DNA of 64,000 nucleotides, from positions 1-64,000 of the forward strand of contig JBOGEX010000135.1 of the NCBI GenBank assembly GCA_050741915.1, read 5' to 3'. Positions within the stretch are counted from its first letter, which is position 1, and each line of letters starts with the position of its first letter. Below are positions 8,526-16,729 of the stretch, piece by piece. The translations under genes were made by a program, and so were the position numbers. The notes under the pieces are model-generated. The model was not told where the DNA came from and made no database searches. It worked only from the letters and a program-made list of their open reading frames with translations. The DNA comes from JACCTH01 sp050741915. Lineage in GTDB: Bacteria; Actinomycetota; Acidimicrobiia; Spongiisociales; ZC4RG35.

Positions 8526-9557
8526 TTAGCGGGCAGGCACGACGATCCCCGCGCAGAGCCCGAACTCGACCCTGCCAGCTGATATAACGACGGTGTCTTC
8601 GTCCTGAAGGAACGGGCCCTTGCCACCGGTGATCTCGAGAAGACAACCGAGGCTGTCAGGCGATGGTCCCGAGATCGTCCCGGAGGCGAACAGGTCGCCG
8701 GCCCGGATCGTGGCGCCGTTGCTCGTGGCGTGGGCGAGCTGCTGGCTCATCGTCCAGTAGAGATGGCGAAGATTGGAGCGGGAGATCACCTGCTCGTTGA
8801 GGCGAACCTCGAGATCGAGGTCGATCGCTTCACCCGGCGGTCGCAGATAGGGGAGCGGCTCCGGGTCCTGGGGGACGGCTGCGACCCGGCGCTCGGCCAG
8901 ATCACGCAGCGGCACTACCCACGGCGAGATCGTGGTGGCGAAAGACTTTCCCAAAAACGGCCCGAGCGGCTGGTACTCCCAAGCCTGGATGTCGCGGGCT
9001 GACCAATCGTTGACCAGCACCAGCCCAAAGATGTATTCCTCGGCCGCGGTCACTGCAATCATTCCGGGACCGTTGCCGGTAAGGAAGCCCATCTCGAGCT
9101 CGAAGTCGAGCCGGTGGGTGGGGCCGAAGTCGCCCTCCGCCCGTTGACCGCTGGGTCGAGAAATCGGAGTTCCGTCGACCACGATCGTTCCACTTCGTCC
9201 GTGATAGCCGATCGGAAGGTGCCGCCAGTTGGGAGGTAGAGCATCGGACGTGGGGCGGAAGATTCGGCCCACATTTTGGGCGTGATGGAGCGAAGAATAG
9301 AAATCGACGTAGTCACCGATCGGGCAAGGGAGGTGCATGGTTGCCTCGGAAAGAGGGAGCCGGGGTAGGTCGGGAAGCGCTCGTTCGAGGTTGGCGAGGA
9401 CTTCTTCCCATGCCGCCTGGCCGGCCGCGAGCAACGGCAATAGCGAGTCACCCTCGAGGAGGGTCGAGACCATGCCCGCCTCAGCGACCTCTTCCCCTAA
9501 TTTGACACCTACTCGGCGCTGTCCGCCTCCTACCGAATAGACACCAAGAGCGCTCAA
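8526..9557 (-). CDS. fahA: Fumarylacetoacetase (FAH family)
   Basis: A 343-residue FAH-family hydrolase. The fumarylacetoacetase-type active-site region is present: DYVDFYSSLHHAQNVGRIFRP (metal Asp and catalytic His), PIGYHGRSGTIVVDG, the acidic metal ligands in LDFELEMGF, LVNDWSARDIQAWEYQPLGPFLGK and a C-terminal GTISGPSPDSLG. In the tyrosine degradation route this enzyme cleaves fumarylacetoacetate to fumarate and acetoacetate. It is shorter than eukaryotic enzymes (about 420 residues), mostly at the N-terminus. The start is TTG 9557, overlapping the TGA of the upstream frameshifted gene (TTGA), so the two were translated as a pair. Confidence 0.88.
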   Translation of the reverse strand: MSALGVYSVGGGQRRVGVKLGEEVAEAGMVSTLLEGDSLLPLLAAGQAAWEEVLANLERALPDLPRLPLSEATMHLPCPIGDYVDFYSSLHHAQNVGRIFRPTSDALPPNWRHLPIGYHGRSGTIVVDGTPISRPSGQRAEGDFGPTHRLDFELEMGFLTGNGPGMIAVTAAEEYIFGLVLVNDWSARDIQAWEYQPLGPFLGKSFATTISPWVVPLRDLAERRVAAVPQDPEPLPYLRPPGEAIDLDLEVRLNEQVISRSNLRHLYWTMSQQLAHATSNGATIRAGDLFASGTISGPSPDSLGCLLEITGGKGPFLQDEDTVVISAGRVEFGLCAGIVVPAR

Positions 9558-10380
9558 CGCGCTCCCCAGAGGCTTCCCATCGCCGTCAAATCCTCGACCG
9601 GCTCGTCAAACGAGCAACTTCCGTAGGAACGGAAGAAGACCCGCCCCGACTTGAGATCGGCGATCGAAATCACCTGATCTCCCAACTGCAGGTGCTGGTG
9701 AGACAGCGTCCCTGGTTGGTCGGCAGCAAGCAGTGCTTCGACTCGATCCAGATCGCTGGTAAGCACCAGGACCGAGGCGGCGGCGGCAAGATTGAGAAAG
9801 CCATGACGCCAGACGCCGAGGTCGGGCGCAAACTGTCGAAAGGGATGATGAAGGCCGGCCGTGGCCTTGAGCGGCAAACCGCGGACAAAGGTTTCGCGCA
9901 TGACATCTGCCAGGGCTGCCGGGGTGGGGAACATCTCGAGAACGGCACCGCCGCAGCGAACCTTGACTCCGATTCGACGCCCGGCGTTGCGACTGGCCAC
10001 CGTCAGCACCTGACGGGGCTCGGACTCGAGCCAGACCGTGAGCGCGGGATCAAGCTCGTGGAGGAGGCGTCCCACCGCCAGATCGGTGGTTTCGATTTGT
10101 TGAATGCCGAGGTCCGACGCCGCGAAGCGATGGCGTCAGCGGCAGGCTGGTCGAAAACCACACCCACCGGAACGGGCTCACCATCGAGCAGCCATTCCAG
10201 GTCACAGAGCCCCGAGCTTGGGCAGAGAAAGGGGCCCAGCATCCACTCGTGCGGGCTGCGCCGATGGCGGCGATAGGACCCGACTGCATCCTCGAGCGAA
10301 AGCGACTCCGGTGGGTACATACCGGCGTAATCGATTAACCGCTGCAGCAGAACTTGAGAAGCAGTCGCCGCTTCGGTCAC
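9554..10380 (-). pseudogene. Frameshifted gene of unknown function, partner of fahA
   Basis: The 5' part reads from ATG 10380 (MTEAATASQVLLQRLIDYAGMYPPESLSLEDAV, then PFLCPSSGLCDLEWLLDGEPVPVGVVFDQPAADAIAS). The 3' part is in another frame (ASDLGIQQIETTDLAVGRLLHELDPAL through to MGSLWGAR). The switch falls at about 10118-10132; one missing base after the codons for AIAS would restore a single protein of about 274 residues. I do not recognise the family. Tight coupling to fumarylacetoacetase (4-base overlap) suggests a role in the same aromatic-acid route, which is inference. It may be a true pseudogene or an assembly indel. Confidence 0.65.
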
Positions 10381-10397
10381 GGCCTTATCGTACGCGG

Positions 10398-11198
10398 GTG
10401 GATCTCGAAGCAGCCGGGTTCAAATCGATCCGGATCGAAAGGGCTGATCAAGTCCTGGTGGCGACTATCGCTCGCCTCGATAACGTGCTCAACGCGGTTG
10501 ATCAGCAATTGCATGGGGAGCTGGCAACGCTCTTCCGTCTCCTGCGCCAGGAGCGCCGGGCACGAGCAGTGCTCCTGACGGGCGAAGGGAAGGCTTTCTG
10601 CGCCGGTGGCGACTTCTCATGGTTTCCGACACTCCGCACCGCCGAGCGTCTGGCCGAGTTGCGCCGGGACGCCAAACAGATGATCTGGGATCTCGTCGAT
10701 CTCGAACTTCCGCTGGTTGTGGCCATCAATGGCCCAGCGGTAGGACTGGGCGCCTCGATCGCGTTGTTGGGCGACGTCATCTTCATCGCCGAGGGCGCCC
10801 ATGTGGCAGACCCCCACGTGCGGGTGGGAATCGTGGCAGGTGACGGAGGCACTGCCATCTGGCCACTCCTGGTCGGTCCCGCTCGCGCCAAGCAATACCT
10901 GCTGACCGGGGATCCGGTGCCGGCCGTCGAAGCGGAGCGGATCGGTTTGGTCAACCGAGTGGTGCCGGCCGCGGAGTTGATGAGTGAAGCAATGACGATG
11001 GCGGCCCGCCTGGCCGCGGGAGCGCCGCTGGCGACCCAGTACACGAAGGTGGCGGTCAATCAGTTGGTGAAGCTTGCCCTGCAGGCGTCCTTCGACTACG
11101 CCACCGCCCATGAGCTGGTGACCTTCATGACTGACGACCACCAAGAGGCGTTGGCTGCGATCGCCGAGAAGCGGCCGCCTCGATTCCGGGGTCAGTAG
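10398..11198 (+). CDS. Enoyl-CoA hydratase/isomerase family protein
   Basis: A 266-residue crotonase-fold protein. The CoA/oxyanion-hole segments KAFCAGGDFSWFPTL and VAINGPAVGLGASIALLGDVIFIAE are clear, followed by VRVGIVAGDGGTAIWPLLVG, where the first catalytic Glu of hydratases is replaced by an Ala/Gly-containing stretch. The exact reaction (hydratase or isomerase) is therefore uncertain. The start is taken as GTG 10398, 17 bases from the divergent gene at 10380; the open frame before it overlaps that gene and is not protein-like. The 3' end overlaps the adenylate cyclase gene by 74 bases in convergent orientation. Confidence 0.87.
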   Translation: MDLEAAGFKSIRIERADQVLVATIARLDNVLNAVDQQLHGELATLFRLLRQERRARAVLLTGEGKAFCAGGDFSWFPTLRTAERLAELRRDAKQMIWDLVDLELPLVVAINGPAVGLGASIALLGDVIFIAEGAHVADPHVRVGIVAGDGGTAIWPLLVGPARAKQYLLTGDPVPAVEAERIGLVNRVVPAAELMSEAMTMAARLAAGAPLATQYTKVAVNQLVKLALQASFDYATAHELVTFMTDDHQEALAAIAEKRPPRFRGQ

Positions 11199-12459
11199 CC
11201 AGCGGAGCTTCCCGGGGCCCAACCATTATGTAGGGAACGACTGTTCCTTTGCCCTTGACCTCCACCGAGTCGCGAGGTGTGAAGTTGTAGAGATGGCGCA
11301 ACTTCATGTAGGCCCGGGGAGTGACCTGGATCTGCCCGGCCAACCCATGTGACGCCATCCGGCTGGCGGTGTTGACCGTGTCACCCCAGAGGTCGTAGCT
11401 GAACTTTCGACTACCGATGACCCCTGCTACCACCGGTCCGATGTCGATACCAACACGGAGGCGAAGTTGTTCTCCGGTGGGAGAGAGAGATCGTTTCACT
11501 ACTTCCTGCATCTCGAGGGCCATCTCCGCCATGGATTCGACCGCTCCCGGCGAGGGATCCGGCACGCCGCCCACCACCATGTAGGCATCTCCGATCGTCT
11601 TGATCTTTTCAAGTCCCCGGCGATCGGCGATGGCGTCAAATTGTGAGAAGAGCTCGTCAAGGAGGTCGACCAGGTCCTCGGGGATCAGTCTCTCCGCCAT
11701 CGGCGTGAAGTCGACCAGATCGGCAAAGAGCACCACAGCCTCATCGAAATGATCGGCGAGAGGATGCTCGCCTGCCTTGAGGCGGCGGGCGATGGTCGAC
11801 GGCAGCACGTTGAGGAGGAGTGACTCGGACTTCTGCCGTTCGACTGCCAGCCCGCGCATGAAATACCGCAGTAGAAAGTAGACGACTGTTGACACTCCGC
11901 CGATGTTGATCACGAAGAACGCGTCGCGCACCGATGGTGGCATCTGCGCCCGGGTCAAGAAAGGCTCGACGAATCCCGAGAGCACCGTCAGGAACAGGTA
12001 GAGGAGAAACCAGGGAAGGGGCTCGCGCGAAAAGACGAGGGCCAGGAGCGGTGTAGCCAAGGACCAAACAATCACTCCTCCGGAGGCAACAAAACCACCC
12101 AGGCTCCACTGGAGGAGAACAGGGAGCAGGACTATCAGGGTCAGCTGACTTATCCAGAAGAACGCAAAGTTCTTCATCCGCCCAAGCAGCGCCAAGCTGG
12201 CAATGGAAATGACCTGGTACGCGAAGGGAACGGCGGCGGAAACCAACAAGCCCAGGACCGAATAGCTCACTACCCAAACGGTTGACAGGACCACGATCAG
12301 ACTCACCGTCAGAACCATCGCCGCCTTCCGGAGACGGTCCTCTTCGTTGTCGTCTGGTCGATTGCCGATCTCGCCCAGCCACTTCGACCACCGTGGGAGG
12401 CGCTGAAGCCATGGGTTCCGAGACGTGAGCGGTAACGGCCCTCCTGCCGGCGTTGTCAT
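11125..12459 (-). CDS. Membrane-anchored class III adenylate cyclase
   Basis: 444 residues from ATG 12459. Six hydrophobic helices (about 48-200) lead through a short linker to a cyclase homology domain (about 235-430). All catalytic positions are intact: metal Asp247 (FADLVDF) and Asp291 (KTIGDAY), adenine-selecting Lys287 and Asp356 (SYDLWGD), and transition-state Asn363 and Arg367 (TVNTASRM). The spacings equal those of mycobacterial Rv1625c (44 between the metal Asp residues, 7 and 4 in the C-terminal group). An active, dimeric, ATP-specific cyclase making cAMP is predicted. Upstream ATGs at 12468 and 12480 are alternative starts. It is divergent from the MFS gene. Confidence 0.92.
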   Translation of the reverse strand: MTTPAGGPLPLTSRNPWLQRLPRWSKWLGEIGNRPDDNEEDRLRKAAMVLTVSLIVVLSTVWVVSYSVLGLLVSAAVPFAYQVISIASLALLGRMKNFAFFWISQLTLIVLLPVLLQWSLGGFVASGGVIVWSLATPLLALVFSREPLPWFLLYLFLTVLSGFVEPFLTRAQMPPSVRDAFFVINIGGVSTVVYFLLRYFMRGLAVERQKSESLLLNVLPSTIARRLKAGEHPLADHFDEAVVLFADLVDFTPMAERLIPEDLVDLLDELFSQFDAIADRRGLEKIKTIGDAYMVVGGVPDPSPGAVESMAEMALEMQEVVKRSLSPTGEQLRLRVGIDIGPVVAGVIGSRKFSYDLWGDTVNTASRMASHGLAGQIQVTPRAYMKLRHLYNFTPRDSVEVKGKGTVVPYIMVGPREAPLATDPGIEAAASRRSQPTPLGGRQS

Positions 12460-12493
12460 GGGACGCATTCTCGCGTTCATAGAATTGTGACCG

Positions 12494-13696
12494 GTGGTTC
12501 GCCATTCCCTCGTCACCCGGTGGTTCGCGCTCGTCTTCTTGGCCTCGCTGGCCGCGGAGTTGACGAACAGCTTGCTCGTCCATTTTCCCGGCTTCCTGCT
12601 CGGCATGGGTGCTAGCGAGCTCCGGATCGGCACCATTGTCGGGGTTTCGGGCGCGGCCTCAATTCTCGTGCGACCGTGGATAGGTCGGGTCATCGACCGC
12701 AATGGCAGGCGCCGGATGATCCGGCTGGGGTGCTTGATGCTCGCTGCCTCCACGTTGTCTTACGCCTTTATCGATAACATCGGCGCTCCGGTCATCGGGG
12801 CCAGGGTTTTGCAGGGCCTGGGGCAGGCAATGGCGATGACAGCCTTTTGGGCCTATATCGCCGACCGGCTGCCCGACGCCCATCGCGCCCAGGGAATCGC
12901 CCTCTTCGGAATCTCGGGGTTGGCGCCGCTGGGGATCGGCCCCGCTCTCGGTGACCAGATCCTGGGATCGAGCTTTGGCTACCAGGGTGTATTCCTGGTC
13001 GCGACCGCGTTCGCCTTGCTCTCGTTTCTGCTGGCAATGCGTCTCGAGGAGACCGAAGGCGTCGACGAAACCGAAACCACAGGGTTCTTTGCGTTGCTCG
13101 GTCGACAGGACCTCCGTCCTGTTTGGTTCGTCATCCTGGTGCTGGCCCTGGGATTCACCGCCGCCTTCGTCTTTGTCACCACCTACGTGACGGCCATCGG
13201 AGCAGGACGGGTGGGAACGTTCTTCATTGCTTATGCGATCACCGCGATTATTTGGCGCCTAACCCTCTCGTGGGTCCCCGATCGGGTTGGGCCGGTACGA
13301 ATGGTTGCTCCAGGTCTCTGTCTCTATGCCCTGGGCTTGGCGATCATCGGTCTGGTGGTCCCACCTTGGGGCCTCATCACCGGGGGGGTTCTCACCGGCC
13401 TCGGGCACGGGATTTCTTTCCCGGTGGTGGTGGCAATTGCCACCAGCCGGGCGGCGCCAGGCGAACGGGGTACGGCCATCGCCATATTCACTACCCTCTT
13501 CGACGTGTCCCTTTTCGGAGCTTCGCCAGTGATTGGATGGATCATCGAACAGTTCGGATATGCGACGACCTTCATGACCGTGGCCATCTCGGTGCTGGTG
13601 GGGATGATCCTCTTCTACCTGGCGGAGAGGAAATGGGTCGAACCGGCGGGGATGGTCACAGGCGAACCAGCGACCGCCCCAGTCCCGCATGTGTGA
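12494..13696 (+). CDS. MFS transporter
   Basis: A 400-residue integral membrane protein of the major facilitator superfamily with about 12 hydrophobic helices in two halves. The loop 2-3 signature is visible as GRVIDRNGRRRMI after helix 2, and the second half opens near LRPVWFVILVLALGFT. The drug:H+ antiporter-like branch is plausible; the substrate is unknown. GTG 12494 is the start and lies 35 bases from the divergent cyclase gene. The 3' end overlaps the MDR reductase gene by 41 bases on the opposite strand. Confidence 0.9.
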   Translation: MVRHSLVTRWFALVFLASLAAELTNSLLVHFPGFLLGMGASELRIGTIVGVSGAASILVRPWIGRVIDRNGRRRMIRLGCLMLAASTLSYAFIDNIGAPVIGARVLQGLGQAMAMTAFWAYIADRLPDAHRAQGIALFGISGLAPLGIGPALGDQILGSSFGYQGVFLVATAFALLSFLLAMRLEETEGVDETETTGFFALLGRQDLRPVWFVILVLALGFTAAFVFVTTYVTAIGAGRVGTFFIAYAITAIIWRLTLSWVPDRVGPVRMVAPGLCLYALGLAIIGLVVPPWGLITGGVLTGLGHGISFPVVVAIATSRAAPGERGTAIAIFTTLFDVSLFGASPVIGWIIEQFGYATTFMTVAISVLVGMILFYLAERKWVEPAGMVTGEPATAPVPHV

Positions 13697-14663
13697 AGAG
13701 ATCACAAAAGGCAGCCGGGGCAGTCTCGAAGCCGTTGCTGAACGTCTCGGTGTAGAACAGTTTTCCCTCCCGGATCCACCCCGCCATCTCTGACAGCGCC
13801 TCTCTGAAGCTCGGGAGGAAGTCCCAAACCACCAGCCCTTCGATCCGGATGCGACGTTCGATGACCTCACGCATATAGCGAATGCCCCGTGGCTCCGCCA
13901 GGCTGTACTCGGAAACCTGCCCGGCCACCGCCACCCGCCCCCCGCGGTTCATGGCCAGCAAGGCGAGGTCCAAAAGCTCACCTCCCACATTGTCGAAATA
14001 GACATCTATTCCTTCCGGACAGGTGCGGCCGATTGCCTGGGCCAAGTCGGGCCCATGACGGTCGAGGCAGTCGTCGAATCCCAGCTTGCCGGTGACGTAG
14101 CGGCAGCGATCAGTGCCCCCGGCAATGCCGACCACTCGACAGCCATTGATGCGAGCGATCTGGCCGGCGGTGCCGCCGACGGTCCCCGCCGCCGAGGACA
14201 CCAGCACCGTCTGGCCGGGCCAAATCCGAGCGACGTTGAGGAGCCCGAAGTAAGCAGTGAGCCCCGATACGCCGAGGACGCCGATCGCGGTGGAATCGGG
14301 GATGGGCGGCGTGAAGATCTCCGGGTCAAGTCGCAAGAGCCCTTTGCCGTCTGAGAGGTAATGAGTGCGCCAACCCGTGCCAGCTGCCACTCGATCGCTC
14401 ACCGCCAGGCGAGGGTGGGTCGACTCGATTACCTCGCCCACCGCGAAGCCGTCGATCACCTCGCCTACCTGGGTACGCGAGCCGTAACTATCTCGGGAGA
14501 GGCGGTCACGGACCCCGGCGTCGACCGAGAGGAACCGGTTGGCGACGATCACCTCCTCCGCGCCCACCGACGGCAGACGAACCTCCTGCATTCTGAAGTC
14601 TTGGGGGTGGGGAATTCCCTCGGGGGTGCGAGCCAGCACCCACTGGCGGGACAGGGTTGGCAT
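13656..14663 (-). CDS. NADP-dependent MDR oxidoreductase (curcumin / leukotriene B4 reductase type)
   Basis: A 335-residue zinc-independent medium-chain reductase. The N-terminus SRQWVLARTPEGIPHPQDF is the family start. The nucleotide-binding segment TVLVSSAAGTVGGTAGQIARINGCRVVGIAGG and the motif VYFDNVGGELLDLAL are characteristic of enzymes reducing alkenals, alkenones or quinones with NADPH. No structural-zinc Cys cluster is present. The physiological substrate is unknown. It is transcribed alone, divergently from the Fpg-type gene. Confidence 0.9.
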   Translation of the reverse strand: MPTLSRQWVLARTPEGIPHPQDFRMQEVRLPSVGAEEVIVANRFLSVDAGVRDRLSRDSYGSRTQVGEVIDGFAVGEVIESTHPRLAVSDRVAAGTGWRTHYLSDGKGLLRLDPEIFTPPIPDSTAIGVLGVSGLTAYFGLLNVARIWPGQTVLVSSAAGTVGGTAGQIARINGCRVVGIAGGTDRCRYVTGKLGFDDCLDRHGPDLAQAIGRTCPEGIDVYFDNVGGELLDLALLAMNRGGRVAVAGQVSEYSLAEPRGIRYMREVIERRIRIEGLVVWDFLPSFREALSEMAGWIREGKLFYTETFSNGFETAPAAFCDLFTHAGLGRSLVRL

Positions 14664-14694
14664 GGCGGCGGAAGGTAGTGGTTAGCTTGGCCCT

Positions 14695-15594
14695 GTGCCG
14701 GAACTGCCCGATATCGTCGTCTATCTCGAGGCGCTGGAGAGGCGGATTGTCGGTCAGACGCTCGGGCGCCTGCGTTTGGCGTCGCCGGCGGTGTTGCGGA
14801 CCTACGACCCGCCCCATAACGAGGTGGAAGGCAAGGTCGTTTCCGGATTGAGACGTGTCGGGAAGCGGATCGTCTTCGAATTGGAGGATGACCTCTTCGT
14901 CGTCATTCACCTGATGATTGCCGGGCGTCTGCATTGGAAAGAGGGGAAGGCTTCGATCCCGAAGAAGGTCGGTCTCGCCTCCTTCGAGTTCGATCGCGGA
15001 ACGTTGATCCTCACCGAGCAAGGAACGAAGCGCCGAGCCGGGATCTGGGTTTTGCGGGGTGAGGAGGCGGTACTGGCCGAGAACCGAGGGGGAATCGAAC
15101 CCCTCGATTCTTCCCCTGCAGAATTCGGCGAGGCCCTTCAAAAAGAGAACCGAACCTTGAAACGTGCTCTCACCGATCCCCGCATTTTTTCGGGCATCGG
15201 CAACTCTTTCTCCGACGAGATTCTTTGGTCGGCGAGGCTCTCGCCGGTGGCGCGGACCCGTCAGCTAACCCCTGAACAGATCAGGCGGCTGCGTGAGTCC
15301 ACCGTGGAACAGCTGAATCATTGGACCGATCTCCTGCGCCAGCAGGTAGGGGAGGGATGGCCCACGAAGGTGACGGCGTTTCGGCCGGAGATGACTGTTC
15401 ATGGCAAATACGGCCAGCCGTGTCCGCGCTGTGGGACAAGGGTGCAGCGGATCGTCTATGCCGACAACGAGACCAACTACTGCCCGACGTGCCAGACCAG
15501 GGGAAAGCTCCTCGCCGACCGATCGCTCTCGCGACTGTTGAAGGACGATTGGCCCGCGAGTCTCGAAGAGCTCGAGGAGCTTCGGTCTAGATAA
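14695..15594 (+). CDS. Fpg/Nei-family DNA glycosylase
   Basis: A 299-residue bifunctional DNA glycosylase/AP lyase of the Fpg/Nei fold for base excision repair of oxidised bases. It starts with PELPD after a GTG start; processed Pro1 is the nucleophile and the following Glu the acid. A core Lys lies in the segment around VIHLMIAGRLHWK, the helix-two-turn-helix contains FSGIGNSFSDEILW, and the C-terminal zinc finger CPRCGTRVQRIVY...CPTCQ has all four Cys. It appears active. Whether it prefers 8-oxoG or another lesion cannot be read. Its last 8 bases overlap the convergent DUF456 gene. Confidence 0.93.
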   Translation: MPELPDIVVYLEALERRIVGQTLGRLRLASPAVLRTYDPPHNEVEGKVVSGLRRVGKRIVFELEDDLFVVIHLMIAGRLHWKEGKASIPKKVGLASFEFDRGTLILTEQGTKRRAGIWVLRGEEAVLAENRGGIEPLDSSPAEFGEALQKENRTLKRALTDPRIFSGIGNSFSDEILWSARLSPVARTRQLTPEQIRRLRESTVEQLNHWTDLLRQQVGEGWPTKVTAFRPEMTVHGKYGQPCPRCGTRVQRIVYADNETNYCPTCQTRGKLLADRSLSRLLKDDWPASLEELEELRSR

Positions 15595-16072
15595 CGAAGA
15601 CCGCCGCGACGGTCCACATGCCGGCGATCCACAAGCCTACCAGTAGCTCGATTGCGATCGAAAGACCCGCTGCCTTGATGGCCTCGCGAGTAGATGGCCA
15701 TGCCAGCTCATGAGATCCGAGTCGTTGCCTTTCTGAGAGGTAGACGCCAACCAGAAAACCGATGATGAACCCAACGACTGGGATCACGAAAAACCCGACC
15801 AAGGAAAGCAAACCGCCAATTACTAGTGATCGCCTGGGTATCCCTGCCTCGCGCAATCTGCGCCCAGGCAACAGGTACTTGCCAACCTGGCCAGCGATGA
15901 ATAGCACTGTTGCGAACGTAAGAATGATCCATGCCAACGTGTTTTGTTCGACCAGAGCCCAGACCAGGACTGCGCCCCAAACCAGGATGAGTCCTGGCAA
16001 CGCCGCCACCACGATGCCGACCAGTCCGACCGCGATAGCAAGGCCGACCGCGATCAGACCCGGGGTGTCCAT
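15587..16072 (-). CDS. DUF456 membrane protein
   Basis: 161 residues that are almost entirely hydrophobic, with four to five helices and the glycine-rich pattern of DUF456: LPGLILVWGAVLVWALVEQ, FIAGQVGKYLLPGRRLREAGIP and a glycine-zipper-like VVGFIIGFLVGVYLSE. The biochemical role of the family is unknown. A hairpin repeat (16108-16154) lies just upstream of its start, so the promoter probably overlaps or borders that element. Confidence 0.85.
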   Translation of the reverse strand: MDTPGLIAVGLAIAVGLVGIVVAALPGLILVWGAVLVWALVEQNTLAWIILTFATVLFIAGQVGKYLLPGRRLREAGIPRRSLVIGGLLSLVGFFVIPVVGFIIGFLVGVYLSERQRLGSHELAWPSTREAIKAAGLSIAIELLVGLWIAGMWTVAAVFVI

Positions 16073-16107
16073 CGGCTGGGCAGGTTAGAAATGAGCAGCT
16101 CGCCGTT

Positions 16108-16154
16108 CTCTGGGCTGTAGACGTTGTTGGACAACATCTAGAACCCGGGGTTCG
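16108..16154 (+). repeat. Hairpin repeat family, copy 2 (variant stem)
   Basis: Begins CTCTGGGCTG, then has an inner stem TAGACGTTGT / ACAACATCTA around a TGG loop, and ends GAACCCGGGGTTCG. The outer boxes match the other copies, whereas the inner stem is the TAGACGTTGT subtype shared with 30334-30380. It sits between two divergent genes (DUF456 and imuA'), so a terminator role cannot explain it. Confidence 0.8.
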
Positions 16155-16157
16155 TTA

Positions 16158-16193
16158 TTGACTGGCGAACACTTGTTCGATAGTGTCCGGAAA
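16158..16193 (+). promoter_or_regulatory. SOS promoter with LexA box for imuA'-imuB
   Basis: A -35 element TTGACT (16158-16163) and a -10 element TAGTGT (16181-16186) are exactly 17 bases apart. The spacer holds GAACACTTGTTC (16167-16178), a perfect match to the actinobacterial LexA operator GAAC-N4-GTTC. The expected transcription start falls on or next to the A of ATG 16193, so the message is probably leaderless. Bound LexA would cover the space between the two promoter boxes, giving tight repression until DNA damage. Confidence 0.88.
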
Positions 16194-16729
16194 TGCTGCC
16201 GGCGCTGGCTCAGCTGGAACTGGCCCCGGGAAAGATCGTCGGGTTGGAAGGACCAGCCGGGTTTGGTCTAACCAGGGTGGGGCTTTCGCTTCTGGTCGCC
16301 CCTTCGCAAGTGGGGACGGTGGTGGTGATAGATGCTCGGGGAGGGTGGTTCTCTCCGCTTTCAGCCTGGGAGATGGGGGTAAAGCCGACCCGGCTGGTGG
16401 TGGTTCGCTGCTCGGACTCAAGACTTTGGGCAAAAGTGACCGCGGCGGTGCTGGAGGGAGTGGCGGCGGTTTATGCCGAAGTTCCCACGGGAGTAGGGGA
16501 GAACGAGCTTCGCCGTTTGGCTGCCCTGACCAGAGCACGAAAAGCCGGGCTGGCATTAAGGCCGTTGCGAGGCCAACTCCCCGCCGGCATCACCCATCTG
16601 CGTCTGAAAGGGACCGCCGTCTTCTGGGAAGGACCCGAGAGCGGTCACGGCACCTTGCTCGAACGACATCTCTCTTTTGAGGTTTCGGGCAAGTCGTTGC
16701 CCTGGCAGGAACTGCAGGCCACCGCCTAG
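16193..16729 (+). CDS. imuA': ImuA'-like mutasome accessory protein
   Basis: A 178-residue RecA-fold-like protein. A degenerate nucleotide-binding segment (GKIVGLEGPAGFGLTRVGLSLL) lacks the lysine of a true Walker A, followed by beta strands such as VGTVVVIDARG and RLVVVRCSD. Position directly before imuB (TAG then ATG with no gap) and the LexA box in its promoter identify it as the actinobacterial ImuA' component. In mycobacteria ImuA' and ImuB bring the error-prone polymerase DnaE2 to lesions and the beta clamp. The sequence itself is divergent, so the call relies strongly on context. Confidence 0.82.
   Translation: MLPALAQLELAPGKIVGLEGPAGFGLTRVGLSLLVAPSQVGTVVVIDARGGWFSPLSAWEMGVKPTRLVVVRCSDSRLWAKVTAAVLEGVAAVYAEVPTGVGENELRRLAALTRARKAGLALRPLRGQLPAGITHLRLKGTAVFWEGPESGHGTLLERHLSFEVSGKSLPWQELQATA

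Noticed and set aside
15085..15112. tRNA-like T-arm (GGGGGAATCGAACCCC)
   Set aside because: It lies inside the Fpg-type coding frame, and no acceptor stem or anticodon arm can be built around it.
16141..16153. GAACCCGGGGTTC as a second LexA box upstream of imuA'
   Set aside because: The half-sites are separated by 5 rather than 4 bases and the stretch is the 3' edge of the hairpin repeat family, present in other non-SOS gaps.
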